A stretch of 64,000 nt of DNA. Origin: Candidatus Rifleibacteriota bacterium (lineage in GTDB: Bacteria; Muiribacteriota; Ozemobacteria; Ozemobacterales; Ozemobacteraceae). Each line of letters starts with the position of its first letter. Within the stretch, counting starts at the first letter, position 1. Location: NCBI GenBank assembly GCA_015233155.1, contig JADFYG010000025.1, positions 17,750-81,749 of the forward strand, in the 5' to 3' direction. A program made the translations under genes and the position numbers. Under the pieces are notes generated by a model that was not told the DNA's origin, searched no databases, and saw only the letters and a list, made by a program, of their open reading frames with translations. This document shows, piece by piece, positions 29,048 to 36,850 of the stretch.

Positions 29048-30916
29048 TTAAAATGAATCGTCAAACGCCGTTGCCGACGCCGAATCAAAACCCTCGGAGG
29101 TGGAGGCCGGACACGGAAGGTTAAAGGAATAGGTGGCAATGTTCCCTGTTACATAGAAGCGGAACCCGTTCGCCCCGTCGAAAGAAACGACTGGCTGGCG
29201 CGGATCGGCCGGAATATTCGCGGAGGCTTTCATCATCACTTTTCCATACGACTTATTTATTGATTGGATGATATATTCAAAACCCCTCAATGTCCTGGCA
29301 TCCTCATCGATATTGACCGGAGTAACGCGAATCACCCCGGAACCGTTCTTGAAATTCTTGTACATGTTGAGTTGAGATGCTTCGTCCAGGCTTTTCTTGT
29401 TCGCAATTTCACCGTAGGGCGCACGAAACAGACCACCCACATCGAACATCAGCGGCCTTCTTTCGAGAATTTCAAGAGCGCTGACGGCGGCATACACGGC
29501 TCGGTCCTCCCCTTTCACGATAATGTGTTTCTGTCCGGTATCAAACATCGCTTTTCCGTCGAAACCTAATGAAGCCATGATATCGTTTATTATTTTTGAA
29601 GCCTTTTCCACAGAAACCTCTTTTAAGTCTGGCGAAACAAACGGTTTTAAATAATAGCCTCTCATTCCGGAAATGGCCTTGGGAAGACCGACCAACCAGG
29701 TGCCTCCCTCATGGGATGCTTCGAAGTCTCTCGATGCGGCAATAGCCTGAACCAGAGAGTAAAATGGAATACTTTCTCCGTAACAGATTAACGTCACGGT
29801 TCCGGAAACCACATCATCGCAAAGAAGTTTTTCCCCTTCTGAGGCAATTATGGATTCAAGTATTGAAGTGATCGGGGTTTCAAAATAGGCAAATCCGGAA
29901 GGAATTAGCGAAGAGTCACTGACATTACATTCTTCTTCTTTTGCATCTCCAATGGATTCACGTTCATTAAGGGAGATCATTGGAAAAGTCGCTGGCGCGG
30001 CTTTGATAAAGCCGGAAGAAACATGTTCAACTCCCCATTTGATGATGAACTCCCCGGAGGCAAGCCCAACGCATTGCGTTCCCATGTGAAGTTTCAGGGG
30101 ATGATCCTTTATAAAAAGTGAATGTTCAAGCTGAATTGATTCAGACGAACTCTTATTTGAAAAATGGAGGTTCGTTTTAAGAGTTGCCTCCTCGTCAAAA
30201 GTGATGTCACCGATGCCTTCGCCAGAAAAAGACCATTCAGAAGGCGTCTGAGGAACAATGGCGAATTTGAACGGCTGATTTCCCTGCGCATAAAATGAAA
30301 ATGAGGCAATCATTATTGATTCAGGCTTCTTTTCCACGTTGCATGAAATCCGTAATGAGCGACAGATTAAATCGTGAGAATATTGAAACATTTCAAAATC
30401 TGATCTTTCCGGAGATCTACCCGCCAAAAAAATTAGATTTCCTTCGGGACTGAAGAATTTTTTTGCCAGGGGAAAAGCCTTCCGGTAAAGATCGAACAGC
30501 TCCAATTTATTTCGTAAAGTCTTCCTGATAATCTTAAACTGTTCTTTTTTACATTGCTCTTCCTGTTCGTCTGAATGGAGCAAAAAAACGTTCGCTATTT
30601 TCGTCATCCGGAAAGGAATGACTTGTCCCAAAAGATTAACCATCTCTTCCCAACAGCCATCACCGGAGCATCTCAAAATCAGCTTTTCAATTTTTACCGG
30701 AGGAAGGGCGGTTATAACGTTGAACTTTCCCAATTTAGCCATTTCCAGAAGAGCTTTGTGAATGGTTTTTCCGGAATAATCGACTTGTCTGTCTGCCTCT
30801 TCTGCCGCTAGAAACGATTGTAAAACTATAATCACAATAAACAGAGCGAAGAAAAGAATAATGTGCCGCCCTGTTTTACATTCTCTCATGATTCTTTCCT
30901 CTCCATTCATCTCCAA
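29048..30916 (-). CDS. Secreted secretin/STN-domain-like protein without a recognisable secretin barrel (paralog A)
   Basis: QVDYSGKTIHKALLEMAKLGKFNVITALPPV (STN/secretin-N-like), later VSVEKASKIINDIMASLGFDGKAMFDTGQKHIIVKGEDRAVYAAVSALEILERRP (secretin N-domain-like). Confidence 0.65.
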   Translation of the reverse strand: MEMNGEERIMRECKTGRHIILFFALFIVIIVLQSFLAAEEADRQVDYSGKTIHKALLEMAKLGKFNVITALPPVKIEKLILRCSGDGCWEEMVNLLGQVIPFRMTKIANVFLLHSDEQEEQCKKEQFKIIRKTLRNKLELFDLYRKAFPLAKKFFSPEGNLIFLAGRSPERSDFEMFQYSHDLICRSLRISCNVEKKPESIMIASFSFYAQGNQPFKFAIVPQTPSEWSFSGEGIGDITFDEEATLKTNLHFSNKSSSESIQLEHSLFIKDHPLKLHMGTQCVGLASGEFIIKWGVEHVSSGFIKAAPATFPMISLNERESIGDAKEEECNVSDSSLIPSGFAYFETPITSILESIIASEGEKLLCDDVVSGTVTLICYGESIPFYSLVQAIAASRDFEASHEGGTWLVGLPKAISGMRGYYLKPFVSPDLKEVSVEKASKIINDIMASLGFDGKAMFDTGQKHIIVKGEDRAVYAAVSALEILERRPLMFDVGGLFRAPYGEIANKKSLDEASQLNMYKNFKNGSGVIRVTPVNIDEDARTLRGFEYIIQSINKSYGKVMMKASANIPADPRQPVVSFDGANGFRFYVTGNIATYSFNLPCPASTSEGFDSASATAFDDSF

Positions 30917-30930
30917 CTCATTCCACTCTA

Positions 30931-32835
30931 CTAAAAACTGCTGTCAAACGCATGATCAAATGCGTCTTTATTTGTCGTAGATGTCGTAGATGTCGTAGAT
31001 GCCATGGATGCAGAATCGCTTGAAATAATGTCTGAAACGAGAGAGTCGTCCGCTTTTGCCTCATATGTCGGACTTCCGATACCCCCGAAATACAGTTTAG
31101 CCTCAGCAGGATTTTCCAGATGTATCATCAATCTATCGGGGGCGGGGCCAAAGGGGGTAAAGGCTTCTATCGCCGTTTTCCCCCAACCCGTGTTCAACAG
31201 TTCAAAATCAACCTTTGCACCGGCGTATCCTTTGCAACCGAAAACAAATGGAACAACCTCAAACCTCGAGACCTCTTGAAGTTTATTCAATCTGATCATG
31301 TAGGGAATATTCTCAGGAGCGGAAGCAATCTGTTTCACCCGTTCACCGGAAGTTTGGATTATAACGTTCAACCCAAACAGAGTCGGCGGTCTGTCAAGAA
31401 TATCGATGAGATCGCGAACGCATTCCGCGCTGATCAATCCATCCCAACTGATGAAGACTGAATTGATTCGCGGATCAGCACTCATTTTCTCCGAAAGACC
31501 AAGCCGCGCTGACATTTCGTTGACCATCCGGGTAAAGCTTTCCGAATCGTTGTATGAGAGGTATTTGGAAAAAATGATGCAGCCGCGATCTATGCACTCC
31601 CTTTTTGCCAAAACGTATTTGTTCCCAACGATCCAGCAGTTACCGACTTTTCGAATGGCGAGCCCTCTGATACTGGCGAGAAGGCGCATTAATTCCTCGT
31701 AATAGATCCCGGGGCCGCGTAGGATAAGCGTTATCGGTTCTCTACAAGCCTGCGCACAGACAAGGGAGCCGGACGAGGCGGAAGCGACGAATTCGAAAAC
31801 TTCGGAGAGAGGCCGATCAAGGTACGTGAGGTTTTTCAGAGCATCCGGGTCTGAATCAGAAGAGACAGAACCGCCACTCCCCGCTGCTTTTTCATGGCTC
31901 TTCGAATGGTCCTGCGAATGATCTTTCGAAGATTCCGAGCCAATAACGTCCAGTAATGGGTGCTCGAAATCTTTCATGGGTATGAAAATCGGCGTCATCT
32001 CAAGCGAAAGCATTTTGGCACCCAGCTTCACAACCTTGGATACCAAAACTCCGCTTTTGGTCTGCGATGCCTCAATGGATTCGCACTTCATTCCCGAGGA
32101 AGGAATGGAAAATGAGATACTGGAATTCAGATAAATCGAGCCGCCGTTTTTTTCAAAATGAGCAGTCACCGTCCCACGAGCATTTAACGCCTCAAAAGCG
32201 TTGGGGGCCAAGGAAAAAGTAACCGGCCGGTTGTTCAGTGTTATAACCGACAAAGAGGCAATAACAGAGGAGTCGCCGATACTCTTAACTTGAAGCGACA
32301 GTTGAATAAAATCCTTGGGTACATCCATGGAAAGGAATTGCCGATGGACTTCATTCATGTCATCTCGAAAGCCGAACATTACAAGAATGTTTCTGGAAAG
32401 ATCGCTCCAGATTCTTACGGGATAAGATGAAATGCAGGACAGTTTCTGAGAAAAGTCTTCGAAAATTCCATAGTGAGAACGGAGGATCGTTGTGTTTTTG
32501 CCAATGAGACGGCCTTTCTCACCATGAGGAACCAGACACCATGTACCATGATAATCATGAGCTTCCACGCCACAATGCTCTGCCAGGGTTGACAAGATCT
32601 CGTCGCCATTAACTGCCGATTTAACGGAAAAAGAGGCAATCGGGGAAAGCGGTACATCGGCAATGATATTCAGTCTTCCGGCTGAGGCAATTTCCACAAG
32701 AGCTTCACCCAGGTTTTTCCCGGTGAAGTCCCATGTCCTTGGTTTATCCTCTCCAAAACATCTTGAGAAGCAAATTACAAAGAGCATAATCGAAATAAAT
32801 AAAGACTTAGAGCTTGCTCCGACTGCCATTAGCAC
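30931..32835 (-). CDS. Secreted secretin/STN-domain-like protein (paralog B)
   Basis: TWDFTGKNLGEALVEIASAGRLNIIADVPLSPIASFSVKSAVNGDEILSTLAEHCGVEAHDYHGTWCLVP plus later MVNEMSARLGLSEKMSADPRINSVFISWDGLISAECVRDLIDILDRPP; same organisation as paralog A. Confidence 0.65.
   Translation of the reverse strand: MLMAVGASSKSLFISIMLFVICFSRCFGEDKPRTWDFTGKNLGEALVEIASAGRLNIIADVPLSPIASFSVKSAVNGDEILSTLAEHCGVEAHDYHGTWCLVPHGEKGRLIGKNTTILRSHYGIFEDFSQKLSCISSYPVRIWSDLSRNILVMFGFRDDMNEVHRQFLSMDVPKDFIQLSLQVKSIGDSSVIASLSVITLNNRPVTFSLAPNAFEALNARGTVTAHFEKNGGSIYLNSSISFSIPSSGMKCESIEASQTKSGVLVSKVVKLGAKMLSLEMTPIFIPMKDFEHPLLDVIGSESSKDHSQDHSKSHEKAAGSGGSVSSDSDPDALKNLTYLDRPLSEVFEFVASASSGSLVCAQACREPITLILRGPGIYYEELMRLLASIRGLAIRKVGNCWIVGNKYVLAKRECIDRGCIIFSKYLSYNDSESFTRMVNEMSARLGLSEKMSADPRINSVFISWDGLISAECVRDLIDILDRPPTLFGLNVIIQTSGERVKQIASAPENIPYMIRLNKLQEVSRFEVVPFVFGCKGYAGAKVDFELLNTGWGKTAIEAFTPFGPAPDRLMIHLENPAEAKLYFGGIGSPTYEAKADDSLVSDIISSDSASMASTTSTTSTTNKDAFDHAFDSSF
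30973..30999 (-). repeat. Three exact copies of a 9-bp coding microsatellite
   Basis: tgtcgtaga x3, encoding STTSTT near the C-terminus of paralog B. Confidence 0.95.
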
Positions 32836-32899
32836 TACCTCACCTGACTATTTTAGAGTAAATTATATTGAAATACAAATCGAAAGTGAAGTTACGTAC

Positions 32900-33040
32900 T
32901 TTTTCCAGAAGCAGGATTCACACCTTCTCACGTCTTTGATCGGAGCCAATTTACTGGTTCGGCACCCCGGTTCGCTTGAATCGTCCGGGACCAAAACCTT
33001 GCTTTAATGCCGCCTGACCACCTGAATTCCGGAAGTTTCA
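32900..33040 (+). repeat. Direct repeat copy 2: detached moeA 3'-end fragment
   Basis: ccagaagcaggattcacaccttctcacgtctttgatcggagccaatttactggttcggcacc...ggaagtttca; encodes QDSHLLTSLIGANLLVRHPGSLESSGTKTLL versus MoeA QDSHLLTSLIGANLLVRHPGSLESAGTDTLL. Confidence 0.92.
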
Positions 33041-34000
33041 GGAACTCCAGGATTCCAACAGGTAGGCAAGCGTCAACAGGCCGTCTCCGAAGGGGCCATG
33101 GCCCTGATGGGCGATAATGCCTGGTTCCCACCAGCCCATGAGAAGGTCGGCAAAGCCTGCCCTGTAACTCATTTCCAGAGGACCGTCATGCACTTCGATG
33201 ATTTCGATACCATCGGAGAAGGGCTTTACCAGATCGACAGTACCGGGGGGGCCGATTATCGTCCCCCGTCCGGAACGCTGTTCATGTAAATATTGGCCGA
33301 CCGCTGCCACCATTTCTGTAGTCGCGAAATGCTTTCCGGCCGGCCATTCGATTTCGAGACCCTGGCCGTCCGGGGAAATTCTGGCGCGAGGGCCGGAAGT
33401 ATTACGCTCACGGAGAACGATGCATCTCCCTGAATCGGCCTTTTCCCGCAGATATTGTTCGATTTCCGGGAATGGACATTCCAGGGTTGAAAGGCGAGGT
33501 CCCTCGCCAATATTGGGATCAAGCAAGCCTTCCAGTGTCTGCAGATATGGCTTTATAATTTCGGTTTCGCCAAGCACACCGGTCTGACGCAATGGTTTCG
33601 TGACAACCTCTTCCTGAATCGCGTTTTCGACCGGCCCGCCGTGCGCGGCCAGCGGAAGAAGAGTCCAGAAACCTTCGGCGTCCTCGTCGAGATACAAGCC
33701 GATCTTCATTCCGCGGCGTGCTATCGCCACGGAAAGTGCGATAACCGGAACCGCCGCGCGCGGATGAAATACATTCAGCCCCAACGCAGTGAGACCCTGA
33801 GCTACAGTATTTGTCACGCTTTTGGCTCCACCGCGCGCGGCGTGAGCAAGAATCAGCGACGGAGATGACGCTCCTGTGCGAAGAAGATGCGCCTTTAGTT
33901 CGAGACCGTTTTCCAGATCGTCCAGTTTGAAGCCGTTGCCAATATCACCGCTCCGGAAGCGGCATGGCATTACGATATTTGTCGATTTGTCAGCACTCAC
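33038..34000 (-). CDS. Degenerate alpha-D-phosphohexomutase-like protein
   Basis: Fold-level similarity by eye to phosphohexomutase domains I-III (e.g. VTNTVAQGLTALGLNVFHPRAAVPVIALSVAIARRGMKIG; VAAVGQYLHEQRSGRGTIIGPPGTVDLV; DGIEIIEVHDG...GPFGDGLLTLAYLLE), but without TASHNP, DGDADR or RxSGTEP motifs. Confidence 0.55.
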   Translation of the reverse strand: MSADKSTNIVMPCRFRSGDIGNGFKLDDLENGLELKAHLLRTGASSPSLILAHAARGGAKSVTNTVAQGLTALGLNVFHPRAAVPVIALSVAIARRGMKIGLYLDEDAEGFWTLLPLAAHGGPVENAIQEEVVTKPLRQTGVLGETEIIKPYLQTLEGLLDPNIGEGPRLSTLECPFPEIEQYLREKADSGRCIVLRERNTSGPRARISPDGQGLEIEWPAGKHFATTEMVAAVGQYLHEQRSGRGTIIGPPGTVDLVKPFSDGIEIIEVHDGPLEMSYRAGFADLLMGWWEPGIIAHQGHGPFGDGLLTLAYLLESWSS

Positions 34001-34020
34001 CAGAGTTCATCCATAATATA

Positions 34021-34995
34021 TCAACGCCCCGGATGAGTAGCGCAAAAAAGAGCAGCACTGCCGATGACGGCGGCATCCTCTTCACATGCGGCCATAACGA
34101 CGATATTGTCACGCAATGCCACCGGAAGAATATGTTTTTCCATAGCTTCTATTAGGGAAGGCATTATGAATTCCCGCAACGCCATCACACCCCCTCCCAA
34201 AGCTATACGCTGAGGATTCAGCATGGTATGTACATTTGCAATAGCCAGTCCAAGATACATTCCCGCCCGCCGGAGCGTCGCAAGAGCCAGTTCATCACCT
34301 TCCCGGGCAGCCATGCCAATTACTTTCCCGGTCACTTTGCGCGGATCGCCTTCCACGATATCGTTGATGCTGCTTTTGACTCCGTGTACGAGCTGCGTCA
34401 TGACATAGCGTTCCATGCCACGTCCCGAGGAAAAAACTTCGAAACATCCTTTTTTTCCGCAACCACAGGGTGGCCCGTCGGTTTCGAGACAAATGTGGCC
34501 AATCTCGCCGGCGGAATTGGTGGCGCCGTCGAGCAGCTTTCCGTTCAAGACGAAGCCTGAGCCGATACCCGTTCCGACAAATATATTAACGAAATCGGAC
34601 AGTCCTCTGCCGGATCCATATCGATACTCGGCTATGGTCGCGGCCCGCACATCGTTTACTACCTTTACGGGCAATGAAAGACCAGCTTTCAGTTTTTCCG
34701 CAAGCGGAACATGATTCCAGTATAAATTCGGCGCATAGATGACCTCGCCTGTTTTCGGATCAATCTGGCCTGCTGCGCCAACACCAACGCCCGCGACCTC
34801 AGACGATTCAATGCCTGTCATGGCTTCGCGCGCAGCCTTGATCATGGCATTAATAACAGCTTCGGGACCACTATTTGCCGGAGTAGGGGTCACGATTTTC
34901 TTTTCGATCTGCTCGCCTCGACAAAGTCCTACGGCTATTTTGGTACCGCCCAGGTCGATGCCGAGAGCAAAAGGCTTGTTTTGCCTGACTTCCAT
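34021..34995 (-). CDS. ROK family sugar kinase (glucokinase-like)
   Basis: LGIDLGGTKIAVGL, FVGTGIGSGFVLNGKLLDGATNSAGEIGHICLETDGPPCGCGKKGCFEVFSSG (ROK Zn motif). Confidence 0.92.
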   Translation of the reverse strand: MEVRQNKPFALGIDLGGTKIAVGLCRGEQIEKKIVTPTPANSGPEAVINAMIKAAREAMTGIESSEVAGVGVGAAGQIDPKTGEVIYAPNLYWNHVPLAEKLKAGLSLPVKVVNDVRAATIAEYRYGSGRGLSDFVNIFVGTGIGSGFVLNGKLLDGATNSAGEIGHICLETDGPPCGCGKKGCFEVFSSGRGMERYVMTQLVHGVKSSINDIVEGDPRKVTGKVIGMAAREGDELALATLRRAGMYLGLAIANVHTMLNPQRIALGGGVMALREFIMPSLIEAMEKHILPVALRDNIVVMAACEEDAAVIGSAALFCATHPGR

Positions 34996-35024
34996 GAAAT
35001 CATCCTTTCAAACAATCAACCATT

Positions 35025-36011
35025 TCAGCCACCGATGTCAGAAAGCGATTGACAGCCGGCACGCCTGAACTCCGGACAGCTTTTTCCAATGGCGAGCTTT
35101 TCTTCGGCCAGGCGACGAATGACACTTCCCACTTCTTTTTTCGAGAGATTGTGCACGTCGATCCCGTGGTCTGCGTCAAGGCATGGAAGCAAGGTTCCGG
35201 ATGCAGTCAGACGCAGTCGATTGCATCTGCGACAGAATGGATTCGTGCGCGAGCTGATGAAGCCAATCCGACCTGAACCTCCATTGATCGAAAACATCTG
35301 TGCAGGCCCACCAGCGGCTGATTCCTGGGCCGGCGTGAGTGAGAATCGACTGGCAAGACGTTCCATCAGATATTCCTGAGATACAAATTCTTTGTCAGAT
35401 TTACTCTGGCGTATAGGCGATGTTGGCTGTGCGATGGAGAACGGCATCCGCTCTATGAACCGCACATGGATGGATTTATCCATTGCAAGCGCGGCGAAAT
35501 CGAACAACTCGTCGTCATTCTCTCCTGGAATCAACACCACATTGATCTTCACAGGACTGAGCCCGGCTTCGATTGCGGAATCGATGCCGCGAAGAACGGC
35601 GCCGATTTCGCCGCCCCGCGTGAAAGCACGAAATCGCTCCGGCCGGAGAGAATCGAGACTGACATTTATGCGCTTCAGGCCTGCATTGGCAAGTTCGTAT
35701 GCCCGGTCGGCAAGCAATATTCCATTCGTGGTAAGTGCCAGATCAATAACTCCGGGAATTCGAGCCAATTCTGCGATAAAAGATGTCAGGCCACGCCGCA
35801 CTAATGGTTCTCCGCCGGTTACACGAACGCGAAAAACGCCTTCAGCTACGGCGGCGCGAACAATCGTAAGCATCTCTTCATATCGCATCACCTGCGAATG
35901 CTTGAGCTTCGGTACGCCTTCCGCTGGCATGCAGTAGACGCAACGAAGATTGCATCGATCCGTCACCGAAAGTCGGAGATATTCGAAAACCGCTCTTGTA
36001 TTAGTTTCCAT
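35025..36011 (-). CDS. moaA: GTP 3',8-cyclase MoaA (radical SAM)
   Basis: YLRLSVTDRCNLRCVYCMPAEGV, RVTGGEPLVRRG, FCRRCNRLRLTASGTLLPCL. Confidence 0.94.
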   Translation of the reverse strand: METNTRAVFEYLRLSVTDRCNLRCVYCMPAEGVPKLKHSQVMRYEEMLTIVRAAVAEGVFRVRVTGGEPLVRRGLTSFIAELARIPGVIDLALTTNGILLADRAYELANAGLKRINVSLDSLRPERFRAFTRGGEIGAVLRGIDSAIEAGLSPVKINVVLIPGENDDELFDFAALAMDKSIHVRFIERMPFSIAQPTSPIRQSKSDKEFVSQEYLMERLASRFSLTPAQESAAGGPAQMFSINGGSGRIGFISSRTNPFCRRCNRLRLTASGTLLPCLDADHGIDVHNLSKKEVGSVIRRLAEEKLAIGKSCPEFRRAGCQSLSDIGG

Positions 36012-36045
36012 GGGTTATATACCGAAACATCTCAACAGACCGTAT

Positions 36046-36121
36046 CCAATTTCAGGGCGCTCAGGGCGCGAATCATCGTGCCCTGAGCGCCCTGAAATTG
36101 GGGCGCGATGATTCGCGCCCC
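36046..36121. repeat. Compound intergenic inverted-repeat element (22-bp hairpin plus second hairpin with mutually exclusive pairing)
   Basis: CCAATTTCAGGGCGCTCAGGGC (36046-36067)/GCCCTGAGCGCCCTGAAATTGG (36080-36101); GGGGCGCGA (36100-36108)/TCGCGCCCC (36113-36121); GGGCGCGAATCATCG (36064-36078) is the reverse complement of CGATGATTCGCGCCC (36106-36120). Confidence 0.9.
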
Positions 36122-36129
36122 AGCAGAAT

Positions 36130-36666
36130 TCACTTACTGTCCTTTTTCTCTTCCTTATTCATGTTCATGGATCCGCTGGCGTCAGGACATACACCTGGTT
36201 TTGCGCCGGGTTTGATGCATGCCGGGCAACAATAGAAGGTGATCTTGTTGTCATTTATGCTGAATACGTCAGCCTTTGCGGGTTCACCGGTCTGTGGGCA
36301 TTTGCCATCCTTATTCGTGATAGTCAAAGGAACTTCTTTTGCATCCTTAATTTTAGCGATCGCGGCCTTCGGATCCTTGGTGAATTCAGGAATACATCCC
36401 TTGCAGCAGAAGTGATAAACCTTGCCATCATAAATCAGCGCAAATTCGGGTTTGGCCTCTTTCCCCTTGATGGGGCAGAGTTTATACTGAACATCCACAA
36501 GTTTTTCCGGAAGTGTTGCGGCTGGGGCAGCGGCATCGGTTTTCGCGGCTGGCGCTGGAACATCAGCTTTCGCGGCGGTCTGTGCCGGGGCCTTTTCTTC
36601 TGCGGAAACCATCATCGGGAAAGCAAATAGACCGAACAGTGCAAGGAAAGGCAAACAACGTTTCAT
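36130..36666 (-). CDS. Secreted protein with two YHS/TRASH-like cysteine modules
   Basis: MKRCLPFLALFGLFAFPMMVSAEE signal; YKLCPIKGK...YHFCCKGCIPEFTKDP and GKCPQTGEP...ITFYCCPACIKPG. The ORF-track extension to 37323 overlaps a divergent gene and is rejected. Confidence 0.8.
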   Translation of the reverse strand: MKRCLPFLALFGLFAFPMMVSAEEKAPAQTAAKADVPAPAAKTDAAAPAATLPEKLVDVQYKLCPIKGKEAKPEFALIYDGKVYHFCCKGCIPEFTKDPKAAIAKIKDAKEVPLTITNKDGKCPQTGEPAKADVFSINDNKITFYCCPACIKPGAKPGVCPDASGSMNMNKEEKKDSK

Positions 36667-36850
36667 AGATTCCTCCTGAAATAATTTTCGATGCTGATAG
36701 CACCGAATGAGTTCTGATGATACCACACCCAAAAAATTTGGACAGCTGTTGAAAAACCGTTTTTCATTTGAGGTCAGTTCCATTGCGGCTGGCAAATTGA
36801 TATAATTGATCCACGGAAGACACAACCCATAGAAAGACGACAGGGCACAC

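Noticed and set aside
27802-33040. IS or transposon insertion with target-site duplication
   Set aside because: The duplicated flank is ~140 bp and diverged by roughly 15%, far too long and divergent for a transposition TSD, and no transposase is encoded between the copies.
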